Shown here piece after piece: positions 7,140 to 16,673 of a DNA stretch of 24,803 nt. Made by a program: the position numbers and the translations under genes. Source of the DNA: CAYVFC01 sp964450715 (GTDB lineage: Bacteria > Myxococcota_A > Polyangia > Polyangiales > JAFGIB01); the NCBI GenBank assembly GCA_964450715.1, contig CAYVFC010000120.1:1-24803 (forward strand), in the 5' to 3' direction. The first letter of the stretch is position 1. Each line of letters begins with the position of its first letter. Under the pieces are notes generated by a model. That model was not told where the DNA came from, did no database searches, and saw nothing but the letters and a program-made list of their open reading frames with translations.

Positions 7140-10100
7140 GTGCCAAGCAAGCGGCGGATCGTCGAGACGCTGAAGAAACAGGATCTCCTGGCGCTGGCGG
7201 ACTACTTCGAGCTGGAAGTGGCCGACCGGCGGGTGCGGGAGCACCTGGTCGACGCGATAGCCTCCTCAAAAAAGGCTAGGCTTCCGGATCTCCTTGGCCA
7301 GCTCAAGCGCGAGACCCTGAAGGAGAGCTGCCGCCAGCTCGGTCTGGACGATTCGGGACGGGAAAAGGCCGTGCTGGTTGAAAGGCTCTTGGGGGGCAGC
7401 GCGGAAACCGGCCGCCCAGCGGCGTCGCCGAATAATCCCGGAGCTCCACGGCAACAGGCATCTGCCAAACTACCTGCCGGCGCCCAGACGACTCCCCCCG
7501 CCGGACCAAAGCCGGTTGCCCCCAACGCCCCGCCCTGGGGGGCCCCAACTACCCATTCTCCAGACCCCCGGCCGCCGGGCTCAACTCGTGGAACAGCCAT
7601 GATGCAAAACCTACTTCCAGGCACCCAGGTCATCGTTCGCGGTCTTCAGTGGGAGGTAGTCAATGTCGAGCCCGCAGGGGAGGAGCAGCGGTACCGCCTG
7701 CGCTGCGTGCAGGGGGACCTGCGCGGCGAGGAGTTCGATTTTTTGCACCCCTTTGAAGACATCACCCCGGTCTCCACCGAGATCGACCCGGCCCGGGCCG
7801 GCCGCCTGCAGCAGTGGCTCCTCTACCACCAAGCCTTCCTGCTGGAGCAGGCCCTCGGCCCCACCGCCCTTCTGGCCGCACAGCCCGGCCGCCTCGACCT
7901 GGCTCCGTACCAGCTGGTGCCGGTAATGCGCGCCATCCGGATGAGCCGCCCCCGGCTGCTTCTGGCCGACGGCGTGGGCCTCGGTAAAACCGTGCAGGCC
8001 GGGCTCGTGCTATCCGAGCTCATCGCCCGGCGGCGCGCCCACCGCATCCTCATCGTCTCCCCTGCCGGCCCCCTTCTCAACCAATGGCACGGCGAGATGC
8101 GCACCCGGTTCGGCCTGCGATTCGATGTCATCAAGGACGCCGGGCAGCTCCAAGAGACCCGCAGGGAACTCGTTCTGGGCGCCAACCCCTTCGACCACGT
8201 GGGCATGTGCCTGACCTCCATCGACTTCGCCAAGCAGGAAAAGGTGATGCAGGAGCTCGAGCGGACCACGTGGGACGTGGTGGTCATCGACGAGGCGCAC
8301 CACTGCGTGAGTATGGGCGCGGCTGGGGACAACGAGGACTCGCGCCGCCGCAGGCTGGCCGAGGTCCTGGCCAGGCAGGCCGACGGCTTCCTTCTGCTCA
8401 CAGCCACGCCCCACGACGGCTACGACCCGCACTTCGCCTCGCTCGTACAGCTTCTCGACCCGAGCCTAGTCGACGGCCGCGGCAACCTTCGCGGCGATAG
8501 CCAGAGCGAGCCCTACCGCAACCACGTCATCCGCCGCCTAAAGGACCATATCAAGGACCCGACGACCGGAGAGCCCCTGTTCAAGAAGCGCGAGGTCTTC
8601 CCGCGACCCGTGCTTTTCTCAGAGAAAGAGCACCCGCGTTTCTCCGAGTACCAGAGGTCCATCCTGACCCTGATTGCCCCCCGTCTGAAAACCGCGGTTC
8701 GCCAGCGCAAGTACGGCGACGTCCTGGCGTTTGTCTCGCTGCTGAAGCGCTCGGTCTCGACGGTCTCCGCCTGCAAGAGTACGCTGGAAACCATCCGCGA
8801 CCGGTACGCCGAGCTCCTGACCAAGGGCGCCGAGGAGCAGGAGACCCGCAAGCAGCGGTTGCGGACCCTGAACGACTACCGCCGCCGGCTGGAACGCTAC
8901 GGCGCTCTCTCGCACGAGGAAGAGCAGGATCAGGCCGCCCTGGAGGCCGAGGACATGGCGTCCGAGATGTACCAGTCCAAGCCCGACGAGCTCATCGAAA
9001 AGATAGCTGCCTCCAAGCGCGAAGCACGACGTGGGCGCGACAAGCTCAAAAAGACCGACCAGACCTTCGAGGCCCTAGACGTCCTGGTTGTTCTGGCGGA
9101 AGAAGCTACCAAGGAGGACCCCAAGCTCCGCGCCGTTCTCGAAGAGGTGTTCTCCATACGCAAGAAAGAGCCCTCCGCCAACATTCTGGTTTATACCGAG
9201 TACACCGATAGCCAGGACGCCGTGGTCGCGTACTTCAACCAGGCGGCCAAGGCCGGCCGGCTCGACGGTGAGGTGCTGGCCATCTGCGGTGAAGACTCCG
9301 ACGCCGACCGCACCCGAGCTACCGAGCGCTTTGGCCGCGAGGACAACCTGGTGCTGGTCAGCACCGACGCCACGGCCGAGGGCCTCAACCTGCAGGAGCG
9401 CTGCCACCACCTGATCCACGTGGAGCTCCCCTACAACCCGAACCGCCTGGAGCAGCGCAACGGCCGCATCGACCGTTACGGCCAGAAGCACATCCCGATG
9501 GTGAGCTACCTCTACTTGGCCGGCACCTTCGAGGAGCGGCTTCTGCTGCGTCTCATCGCCAAGTACGAGCGGCAGCGCGCGCGACTGACGTTCGTCCCCA
9601 ACACCCTTGGGGGGCTCACCAGCGATCAGAAGGGCATGGTCAAGCTCCTGGAGGGGCTGGCCGACGAGGACCTGAGCCTGTTCAAGCGTCCGCCCACCGA
9701 GATACGCATGGATCAGGACGAGCCGGATGAATCGGAGGTCAAGGCCTACGGAGAGCTACTGGCCGAGGTGGACCGTGCCATCAGCGGCTTCGAGAAATCG
9801 GCCAAAACCAATGCCTGGATGGCCGACCTCGGCATGAACGCCGAGAAGCGCCTGGTCGATGAAGCCTCCAGGGCCCTGTCCGACGGCGAGCAGCTCGGCA
9901 ACGTGGATCTGACGAACTTCGTCTGCGATGCGCTTCAGTCCGAGACCCGCTCGTCCAGCAGCGTTACCTGGCACGACAAGACGACCCTCAGCCTGGAGCT
10001 CCCGAGCGCCTGGCAGTTCGGCCTTGACGACATGCCCGGCTACGACAGCAGCAGCCACGTCCTCAGGCTCACCACCGACAGCAAAAAGACCGAGGACAGG

Positions 10101-10847
10101 GACAAGCGCCCTCTCGGATACCTCGGCCGGGCCCATCCCATCGTGCGCCGGGCCCTGGACCGCGTGCGCAACATTCAGTTCGGGGGCACGGAGACCTTCC
10201 TCGACCGCCGGGTGAGCGCGGTCAGGTCGGACAACGGCGTTCCTTCCCTGCTGTTCACCTTCCTGGGCACCGTGCAGAGCGGCACGGGCCGGGAGTACGA
10301 GCGGCTTATCGCTGTCCGCGTCGACCAGAAAGGCCATCCACAGACCTTCACCGAGCCGGCGCAATGGCAGCCCCTGGCTTCCCGGGACCGGCAGGTACCG
10401 ACCAAGGACGTCTGGAAGGCGCATTTCAAGGCCTGGGGCATGGACCGTAGGCCCGACGCCGAGAAGGCGGCGACCGAAGCCTTTGCGCCCCTGGCCGAGT
10501 CGTTCCTGGAGCAGCAGCGCAAGGAAATCGGCAAGGAGCGCACTGAGCTCGACAAGTGGCTTCGCGGTCGCGCGGACGAGCTGTGCGGCAAGGTCGTGCC
10601 GCAGCAGGAGGCCCTGTTCGACGGTATCGAGGAACTCGCGCGCTGGAAGACCCTGGACGAGCCGCTCGAACGTCTCTCTCTGTTTGCCACCGACGGCAGC
10701 AACAAGCCGTCGCAGCGGCGGGAGGCCAACGGCGTCGTAAGCCTCTACCGCAAGCGCAGCGACGATCTGGAAAAGCGCTCGCGGCTCGAAACCCTGCCAC
10801 CGGTTTTGCTCGGGCTTCTGATGCTCGTACCCGGGGGAGGTAACTGA
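7140..10847 (+). CDS. SNF2-family helicase with N-terminal SAP-like region (DrmD-like)
   Basis: This 1235-residue protein is a superfamily 2, SNF2/RapA-type DNA translocase. Residues about 5-90 hold two SAP-like helix-turn-helix units (LLALADYFELEV and LKESCRQLGLDDSGREKAVLVERLL), likely DNA binding. A Pro/Ala-rich linker follows (about 95-155), then a small beta domain (TQVIVRGLQWEVVNVEPAGEE). The motor has motif I DGVGLGKTVQAG (about 280), motif II IDEAHH (about 383), motif III LLTATPHDG, an acidic coiled-coil insertion, and C-terminal motifs STDATAEGLNLQ and RLEQRNGRIDRYGQ (about 770-785). The architecture fits DrmD of class 1 DISARM and similar helicases next to adenine methylases. The start is GTG with GAGGA at 7132-7136. 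The stop TGA lies 1 bp before the methylase ATG, so both are translated together. It probably moves along DNA to survey or process unmethylated invader DNA. Confidence 0.9.
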   Translation: MPSKRRIVETLKKQDLLALADYFELEVADRRVREHLVDAIASSKKARLPDLLGQLKRETLKESCRQLGLDDSGREKAVLVERLLGGSAETGRPAASPNNPGAPRQQASAKLPAGAQTTPPAGPKPVAPNAPPWGAPTTHSPDPRPPGSTRGTAMMQNLLPGTQVIVRGLQWEVVNVEPAGEEQRYRLRCVQGDLRGEEFDFLHPFEDITPVSTEIDPARAGRLQQWLLYHQAFLLEQALGPTALLAAQPGRLDLAPYQLVPVMRAIRMSRPRLLLADGVGLGKTVQAGLVLSELIARRRAHRILIVSPAGPLLNQWHGEMRTRFGLRFDVIKDAGQLQETRRELVLGANPFDHVGMCLTSIDFAKQEKVMQELERTTWDVVVIDEAHHCVSMGAAGDNEDSRRRRLAEVLARQADGFLLLTATPHDGYDPHFASLVQLLDPSLVDGRGNLRGDSQSEPYRNHVIRRLKDHIKDPTTGEPLFKKREVFPRPVLFSEKEHPRFSEYQRSILTLIAPRLKTAVRQRKYGDVLAFVSLLKRSVSTVSACKSTLETIRDRYAELLTKGAEEQETRKQRLRTLNDYRRRLERYGALSHEEEQDQAALEAEDMASEMYQSKPDELIEKIAASKREARRGRDKLKKTDQTFEALDVLVVLAEEATKEDPKLRAVLEEVFSIRKKEPSANILVYTEYTDSQDAVVAYFNQAAKAGRLDGEVLAICGEDSDADRTRATERFGREDNLVLVSTDATAEGLNLQERCHHLIHVELPYNPNRLEQRNGRIDRYGQKHIPMVSYLYLAGTFEERLLLRLIAKYERQRARLTFVPNTLGGLTSDQKGMVKLLEGLADEDLSLFKRPPTEIRMDQDEPDESEVKAYGELLAEVDRAISGFEKSAKTNAWMADLGMNAEKRLVDEASRALSDGEQLGNVDLTNFVCDALQSETRSSSSVTWHDKTTLSLELPSAWQFGLDDMPGYDSSSHVLRLTTDSKKTEDRDKRPLGYLGRAHPIVRRALDRVRNIQFGGTETFLDRRVSAVRSDNGVPSLLFTFLGTVQSGTGREYERLIAVRVDQKGHPQTFTEPAQWQPLASRDRQVPTKDVWKAHFKAWGMDRRPDAEKAATEAFAPLAESFLEQQRKEIGKERTELDKWLRGRADELCGKVVPQQEALFDGIEELARWKTLDEPLERLSLFATDGSNKPSQRREANGVVSLYRKRSDDLEKRSRLETLPPVLLGLLMLVPGGGN

Positions 10848-10848
10848 G

Positions 10849-13800
10849 ATGGCCCTCGACCTGCGCGATTGCGAGTTCTTCGGCCCGGCCCTGCCGGAGC
10901 CTTTCGTGAAGTTCCAGCTCGAGCAGCACCTCAACAAGAGAAAGCTTCTGCCCGCCGCCACCGGCGCCGAGGGCAAGCACCTGCGCGAGCGCTGGGACGT
11001 GTACCGCCGCAAGCTCCGGCTTCTCGGCGAGCGGGGCCTCGAACGCCGCGTCGCCAGCCACGTGCTGGAGCCCCTGGTTGAGCTTCTCGGCTATACCGAG
11101 ATCGAATACCAGCAAAGCGAGGTCATCACGCGCGAGGGCGCGGAGAACGCCGGCTACCTGATGAAGGGCAAGAACGGCGCCCAGCTCAGAACCTGGTCGG
11201 TGGCCGTCGACACGGACCTGGACGCCCCCAACCGCCGCGGTCGCGCCTACCGTTTCAGCCCAAACCGGGTGGCCCAGCGCGTTCTGCTGGCCCAGAACGA
11301 GCGGGTCGGCCTTCTCACCGACGGCGTCGAGCTCCGGCTTCTCATCTGCGACCCGGCCAAGCCCGAAAGCCGCATCTCCATCCGCCTCGACCGCACGAAC
11401 GGATGGCGCTCCCCCCGACAGACCCAGGTCCCCGACTCCTTGCGCCTACTTCTAGCACTGGCCTCGCCCAAGGGCATATCAGCCGTCTCGGATCTGACCG
11501 AGGAAGCCCGTCTGGCCCAGAGCACGGTCACCAGGAAGCTCCGTACCCAGGCGCGCAGAGCCGTAGAGGGTTTTATCCAGGAGGTCATCGACCACCCGGC
11601 CAACGCGCAAGCCCGCTCCACCTGGACCGACACGGACGCCGTAGCCAGGCAACTCTGGAAAGAGGGGCTCATCCTGGTCTACCGCCTGCTCTTCGTTTTC
11701 AAGCTTGAATCCTCGGCTGACCCGGCCCGCGCATTCAGCTTCGCCGCCACGAGCCTGTGGCGCAACAGCTACTCGCCCAACCTCGCCCTGGGAAGGCTCG
11801 TGAGACGCGTGATCGACCAGGGAGCCGACACGGGCGGAATGCTGGAAGGCGGCCTACGCTCCCTGTTCCGCCTGTTCGCCGAGGGCCTGTCCAGCAGCGA
11901 GCTACAGGTCAAGCCTCTCGGCGGAATGCTCTTCGGTCGAGATACTACCCCCCTGCTCGATTCGTTGACCTGGGGTGAGCACTCGGTCGCCCATTTCCTC
12001 GACAACCTGCTCTGGACCCCCGGCGACGGCAAGACCGAGCGCGAGCGGGTGCACTACGGCGCCCTCGACGTCGAAGACCTCGGCCGTGTCTACGAGGCCC
12101 TGCTGGAGCTCGAACCCGGCATTAGCACGGAGCCCGTATGCCGCTTGCGCCGCGCAAAGCTCGAGGTTGTCGTTCCCGCGAAACAGGGCGACCCTTACCG
12201 CAAGAATCTGGCTGCCGGCGACCAAGAAACCGACGATTCTGAAGACGAAGCGGACGAGGAGGAAACCGAGGGCAAGGGCAAGAAGTCCGGCAAGACCAAG
12301 GTGCAGTTCATAGAAGACATCCCCAAGGGCCGCTTCTACCTGCGCGTGGGTCTCGGTCGCAAGGCCACGGGCAGCTACTACACCCCGCATCCCTTTGTCC
12401 GCTTCTTGGTACAGGAAACCCTCGGCCCTCAGGTCGCCGAGCGCAGTACCCCGGAAGACCCACACCCAGAAAAGATCCTCGATATCAACGTGCTCGATCC
12501 TGCCATGGGAAGCGGCCACTTCCTGGTCGAGGCCTGCCGCTACCTCGGCGATAAGCTCTACGAGGCGTGTCGCCTGTGCGATGAACGGGCATTGGAAGCC
12601 GACGAGCAGGCTGAAAAAGCCAAGACCGAAGGCGGGAAAGAGAGCCACCTCGCCCGCGCCCAGGAGCTGCGCAAGCGCGTTGAAGACCTGCCCGACCCCG
12701 AAGACGAGCTTGTGGCCTACCTCCCAAGCCGCGTTCCCGAGGGCGAGGAAACCGGTCTGAGCCAGCGCAAGGCCGAGGCTCTCTGCCGCCGCCTAGTAGC
12801 CGTACACTGCCTCTACGGCGTGGACAAGAACCCTCTCGCCGTCGAGCTTGCCAAGCTCTCCCTCTGGCTCGAATCGTACGCCGAGGGCTTGCCTCTCACT
12901 TTCCTCGACCATCGCCTAGTGTGCGGCGACTCCCTGACCGGCCCCTTTTTCGAGCACCTTCTAACCTGGCCCTCTTCCGGCAAGCCCCTTACTGGCCTTT
13001 TCGTCAAAGGTCTTACCGATAAGCTTACACGGACCCTTCACTCCGCACTCACCCACGTCCAGAACCTCGAAGCGAGCATCGGCAAGGACATAGCTGACCT
13101 AGAACTCAAAAAGGTCGCCAAAGCCAACCTCGACGCAGCCCTCACTCCCTTCAAGACCCTGGCTGCAGCCTGGACCGGAGGGGTTATGCTCGCCGATTCC
13201 CGGTGTGACAAGAGTTACTCCGATCTGGCAAACGCTGTCGTGGAAGGGGAGGACCCCCAACCGCTTCTCGACGAGGAGCCTCTTCTTCAAAAAATGCTTG
13301 AATTGGGCCTCTCCGGCATTCCTTTCGACCTAACCTTCCCAGAACTGTTTCGTCTAAACGGCTCCAAGCGCGAGGGCGGCTTCCATGCCGTGCTAGGTAA
13401 TCCGCCATGGGATACGATTACCATTAGCGACAAAGACTTCGGAGTCGCGTTTGAACCAGCTCTCCTCTCGAGCAGAGGAACGGAAACAAAGCGACTCTTA
13501 CAAATTCTATTTACCAAACACCCTCATCTAAGCGCGGCGTATACACGCCTAAAAGAAAACATGCGGAGCGAAAGACGCCTGAAGGAAAATCTCGCATATT
13601 ACCATCTAGCTGAGCGCGAAAAGATCGGCCACTCCGACGAGTTTCAGATCTTCAGTTGTCGTTTTTTTCATTTAGCACGAACCGCCGCAAAAATCGCTCT
13701 CGTTTTACCCGCGTCCTTTTACGCCGGCGAACCCGCCGCAGCTTGTAGAGAAACGCTTCTTCTAAGGTCAACCCCTTCAATATTACTTGGAATCAGTAAC

Positions 13801-15117
13801 AGTAAACGATACTTCGACATCGCAATGGTAGCGAAATTTTGCCTTCTAGTCTCATCGAAAACCGAAGCCCCGCGTGACGCCACTTTCCGTGGTCGGTTTC
13901 AAGTAAAAGATTTCGCAGAGGTAATAAACGACGACCGTTGGGAGCACGGCCTACAGTATCCTATCATTATAGTTGCCGACGCGACTGGCCCCCTTCATCT
14001 CGTTTTCGAGACATCAAGCCAACGGTCTTTGCTCGTCCTTCAACACCTGCTGGCAAGCACTGGCAGAAACGTAGGCGACCAGCTCGATTCTATACCTATC
14101 GATCTAATACAAGAGTTCAACACAACCAGCCGTGACTCTCTAACACAACCAGTTCCTGCAAGCTGCGCGGACCCGAAAAATTGGCGGCAAGTTACAGCTT
14201 TCCTGAAGCAAGGACTCTCGCCGCTTGCCGAAGCAAAAACCTTCTACGCTTACGATTGGCACTATATGGGGATGGCAGGATCGTCCTGGGACCCTATGCC
14301 GCGTAAACTTGTTAGGTTTAGAGAATTTAGTCCTCTTACTCCGCGCCTGCCGATGTATCGCCTTGCCGTTAGGCGAACCGTTGGTTCTGTTGAAACAAAC
14401 GAACGATCTCTTGTAGCTGCCATCCTACCCCCAGGTATCACAGTGGCTGACAGCGCGGTTGTAGAACGCGACGCGTGTCTACGGCCTTTGCATAAAGCAC
14501 TATCGATAGCTGCAGTTTTCAATACATATACACTCGATTTTGCCGCACGACTTTTGGTGAACTCTAACATGAACGATTTCTTATTGAGGTCGCTGCCTTG
14601 GTGCAACATCGACCACGCAGTTCCTTTTCTTTGCCATTGCGCACTACGGCTAACAGCGACCGCCTCAGAATACGAATTCCTTTGGACAGACGTTCTCGGC
14701 AACACTTGGCGTGAGCCCAACGATAGATACGCTTGGCCCGTACTCGAAAGAGACGATACGCGTTGGAAAGTTCGCGCCGTCATCGACGCCGTGGTGGCCG
14801 AGGCTTACGGCCTGGACCGCGCTCAGTACCAGCACGTACTCTCGACCTTCAGCCATAAAAGCTACCCCAAGGCGCCCGAGCTCTGCCTCGCCGCCTTCGA
14901 CGAGTTGAAATCTATAGGCCTGGAAGCCTTCACCAAGAAGCACGACCCCTACTGGGATATTCCCCTCAATGAGGAGCTACCCAAGCCGGTTATCGACCTT
15001 CCCAATGGGGACGGCGTGACCGAAACCGGAAAGCGGCGTGTAGAGAAAAGCGGCCAGGTACAGCTACTTCCGATGGACGACGGTCCCCTGTTCGGGCGCC
15101 GTAAAAAGGGAAGATAG
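10849..15117 (+). CDS. N6-adenine DNA methyltransferase, Eco57I/DrmMI-like
   Basis: The 1422-residue protein has a type IIG/PglX-like layout. An N-terminal helical and HSDR_N-like region (1-200) lacks a visible D...ExK, so it is probably not a nuclease. After a DE/K-rich linker (about 460-485) come GSYYTPHPFVRFLV (about 508), AdoMet motif I VLDPAMGSGHF (about 548-558), a VDKNPLAVELAKLSLW segment (motif II-III) and the catalytic NPPW at about 850-853 (gamma-class adenine methylase). A target-recognition region follows to about 1305, then a short conserved end. The start ATG has GGAGGT (10836-10841) inside the helicase gene, giving translational coupling. Its job should be self-DNA marking, with the helicases attacking unmarked DNA, as in DISARM; it also resembles BREX PglX. 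Base composition changes sharply after NPPW, pointing to recombination of the recognition domain. Confidence 0.9.
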   Translation: MALDLRDCEFFGPALPEPFVKFQLEQHLNKRKLLPAATGAEGKHLRERWDVYRRKLRLLGERGLERRVASHVLEPLVELLGYTEIEYQQSEVITREGAENAGYLMKGKNGAQLRTWSVAVDTDLDAPNRRGRAYRFSPNRVAQRVLLAQNERVGLLTDGVELRLLICDPAKPESRISIRLDRTNGWRSPRQTQVPDSLRLLLALASPKGISAVSDLTEEARLAQSTVTRKLRTQARRAVEGFIQEVIDHPANAQARSTWTDTDAVARQLWKEGLILVYRLLFVFKLESSADPARAFSFAATSLWRNSYSPNLALGRLVRRVIDQGADTGGMLEGGLRSLFRLFAEGLSSSELQVKPLGGMLFGRDTTPLLDSLTWGEHSVAHFLDNLLWTPGDGKTERERVHYGALDVEDLGRVYEALLELEPGISTEPVCRLRRAKLEVVVPAKQGDPYRKNLAAGDQETDDSEDEADEEETEGKGKKSGKTKVQFIEDIPKGRFYLRVGLGRKATGSYYTPHPFVRFLVQETLGPQVAERSTPEDPHPEKILDINVLDPAMGSGHFLVEACRYLGDKLYEACRLCDERALEADEQAEKAKTEGGKESHLARAQELRKRVEDLPDPEDELVAYLPSRVPEGEETGLSQRKAEALCRRLVAVHCLYGVDKNPLAVELAKLSLWLESYAEGLPLTFLDHRLVCGDSLTGPFFEHLLTWPSSGKPLTGLFVKGLTDKLTRTLHSALTHVQNLEASIGKDIADLELKKVAKANLDAALTPFKTLAAAWTGGVMLADSRCDKSYSDLANAVVEGEDPQPLLDEEPLLQKMLELGLSGIPFDLTFPELFRLNGSKREGGFHAVLGNPPWDTITISDKDFGVAFEPALLSSRGTETKRLLQILFTKHPHLSAAYTRLKENMRSERRLKENLAYYHLAEREKIGHSDEFQIFSCRFFHLARTAAKIALVLPASFYAGEPAAACRETLLLRSTPSILLGISNSKRYFDIAMVAKFCLLVSSKTEAPRDATFRGRFQVKDFAEVINDDRWEHGLQYPIIIVADATGPLHLVFETSSQRSLLVLQHLLASTGRNVGDQLDSIPIDLIQEFNTTSRDSLTQPVPASCADPKNWRQVTAFLKQGLSPLAEAKTFYAYDWHYMGMAGSSWDPMPRKLVRFREFSPLTPRLPMYRLAVRRTVGSVETNERSLVAAILPPGITVADSAVVERDACLRPLHKALSIAAVFNTYTLDFAARLLVNSNMNDFLLRSLPWCNIDHAVPFLCHCALRLTATASEYEFLWTDVLGNTWREPNDRYAWPVLERDDTRWKVRAVIDAVVAEAYGLDRAQYQHVLSTFSHKSYPKAPELCLAAFDELKSIGLEAFTKKHDPYWDIPLNEELPKPVIDLPNGDGVTETGKRRVEKSGQVQLLPMDDGPLFGRRKKGR
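13395..14780 (+). other. AT-richer mosaic segment inside the methylase (target-recognition region)
   Basis: Hand counts of 60-base lines give about 62% GC at 12841-12900, 42% at 13501-13560, 38% at 14521-14580 and 58% at 14821-14880. Codons such as ATA, TTA and AGA become common only inside this segment. It begins just after the codons for NPPW and ends where the product resumes with AVIDAVVAEAYGLDR. These limits fit a replaced target-recognition domain. Confidence 0.6.
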
Positions 15118-15126
15118 CGACGAACG

Positions 15127-16572
15127 ATGAACAAAGGTTTACCGGCTGAAGGCACGATGGCTCTACCAACCTGGGGGGAATCCATTGATACGGTAGTCGT
15201 ACTGGGCGCCGGCGCCAGCAAGAGCTATCGGCCGAACGGAGATACGAAGAAAAGCGAGCATGACTTCCCGCTCGATACGGAGTTCTTCGAGCAAGCCCTG
15301 GATCTCATCGACAACGAATCTAGCGGCTACGGAGAGCTTCGCGCCTTTCTGGAGTACTTCTACCCTTGTAACGTGGGTTCCTATACTCCGGAGAACAAAT
15401 CTCCCGGTCTGGAGGCGGTCTACACCCTGATCGAGACCTTTCAGCGATGGCTCGACTTCGCGAAAGCGAACCAAACCGAACCCGACCTAGAAAAAAAGGT
15501 TTGCGCCTTTTTACCTCCCGTGCCGTACGTTCCGTTGACCCCGGTGTTGAATCAAGAGTTGAATCCCATCAATAGAAACAGATTCACTAACGCGTATCTC
15601 GAATACGACGTATCAACTCTTGCCAAGCATCAGGCGCAGATCGCGGAAGCTCTGATCCCCGGCGGTCTGAAGGGCCGGGAGTTGATAGACAGCTACGAGA
15701 GCTTGCAGATATCGCTCGAAACGATCAGAAGACAGCTCGATAGCCTGGTCTACACTGTTTTCTCGAGGTGCCACGCGACCCGCGAAAAAGACGGGACCTG
15801 CGCCCCGTGCGAGCTTCATACTGAGCTGTTCCAATCGCTCATCACGGACGGCTCGACGGAACCGGGGGGAATACGCACGCTGGCGGTGCTCTCCTTCAAC
15901 TACGACCTGGTCGCGGATAGCTCCCTGGCGGAGGCCATCAAGAATACGAGCGCTAAAAAAACGGAAAAGGAATCGGAACGGAAGTGGACGTGGAACGCCG
16001 AGACCTTCTACATGCAGCTATTCGATCCGACAACGTCGCTCTACAAGCGGCCGGAAGAACCAACGAACACGGACGTGTTCCTGCTGAAGCTGCACGGGTC
16101 GTTGAACTGGTTCTTCCCGAACGGGGATAGGACGCGATTCGTCTGCGGAGAAACGAGCGGAACAGGCCCGAGGATCTTGTCGGAAGAGGAGCTGTGCAGG
16201 AGGCGCCTCGATCCCATGATCGTACCGCTGGTCCTGGACAAGTTTGTTGAGCTTGAGAAAGAAGGCGCGGCGGGGCACCACGGGCGGACCTGGACGCTCG
16301 CGCTCGATTCCTTGTTGAAAGCCAAGAGGTGGATATTTATCGGCTATTCGCTGCCCGCGACCGATTTCCACGCGAACTGGCTCTTCAGAATGGCGGCGTC
16401 TTATAGAAGGTCCGAAGGTAGTAAAAAGACGATTGGCTCACCACCGAAGATCGAAATCATCAATCCGGACCAGAACACGAATCTCAAGCAAGTGCTGATC
16501 CAGAACGGCTTTCGCGGAGAATTGAAGGAGTATTGCTGTCTCGATAGCTACCTCAACCGAGAACCTCGATGA
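15127..16572 (+). CDS. SIR2-like domain protein, probable NAD-consuming effector
   Basis: The 481-residue protein has all landmarks of the bacterial SIR2-like family used in defence: VVVLGAGASKSY (about 24-35, NAD-binding Rossmann loop), FNYD (about 257-260, the TNYD-type motif with the catalytic Asn), KLHGSLNWFF (about 321-330, with the catalytic His) and IFIGYSLPATDFHANWL (about 402-418). Such proteins hydrolyse NAD+ on phage infection and stop growth, as in ThsA, DSR and SIR2-associated systems. Here no separate sensor domain is seen, so activation may come from the neighbouring helicase-methylase complex. Only 9 bp separate it from the methylase stop, so it is very likely in the same transcript. 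ATG 15127 has a weak GGAAGA-type site; ATG 15157 is an alternative. Base composition is lower in GC than the helicases. It could instead be a nuclease-regulatory SIR2, but NADase is the best guess. Confidence 0.85.
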   Translation: MNKGLPAEGTMALPTWGESIDTVVVLGAGASKSYRPNGDTKKSEHDFPLDTEFFEQALDLIDNESSGYGELRAFLEYFYPCNVGSYTPENKSPGLEAVYTLIETFQRWLDFAKANQTEPDLEKKVCAFLPPVPYVPLTPVLNQELNPINRNRFTNAYLEYDVSTLAKHQAQIAEALIPGGLKGRELIDSYESLQISLETIRRQLDSLVYTVFSRCHATREKDGTCAPCELHTELFQSLITDGSTEPGGIRTLAVLSFNYDLVADSSLAEAIKNTSAKKTEKESERKWTWNAETFYMQLFDPTTSLYKRPEEPTNTDVFLLKLHGSLNWFFPNGDRTRFVCGETSGTGPRILSEEELCRRRLDPMIVPLVLDKFVELEKEGAAGHHGRTWTLALDSLLKAKRWIFIGYSLPATDFHANWLFRMAASYRRSEGSKKTIGSPPKIEIINPDQNTNLKQVLIQNGFRGELKEYCCLDSYLNREPR

Positions 16573-16573
16573 T

Positions 16574-16609
16574 GGGCGGGATGTTCGTGAATTGACTTCT
16601 CGTCCGCCC
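16574..16609 (+). terminator. Weak inverted repeat after the SIR2 gene
   Basis: GGGCGG (16574-16579) and CCGCCC (16604-16609) can pair around a 24-nt loop immediately after the stop at 16570-16572. The stem is short and no T-run follows, so termination is doubtful. With the AT-rich box downstream it may separate the SIR2 transcript from the kinase. Confidence 0.25.
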
Positions 16610-16625
16610 CGGTTTCCAATCCCTG

Positions 16626-16661
16626 TTTCGCCGTAAGAAAATCGGATAAATATAGTATAGA
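16626..16661 (+). promoter_or_regulatory. Possible promoter for the kinase gene
   Basis: The AT-rich run AAATATAGTATAGAAT stands out in GC-rich surroundings and offers TATAGT (16651-16656) as -10, with TTTCGC (16626-16631) 19 bp upstream as a poor -35. The kinase ATG at 16674 follows. No HipB-type operator is obvious. Confidence 0.3.
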
Positions 16662-16673
16662 ATCGATTTTACG

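Noticed and set aside
9756..11012. 418-codon minus-strand ORF
   Set aside because: Antisense shadow of the SNF2 helicase and the methylase start; no independent motif and no ribosome site.
10849..11460. Nuclease domain at the methylase N-terminus (type IIG-like)
   Set aside because: The region resembles HSDR_N-type sequence in layout, but I find no D...ExK pair; cleavage is more likely from the other proteins.
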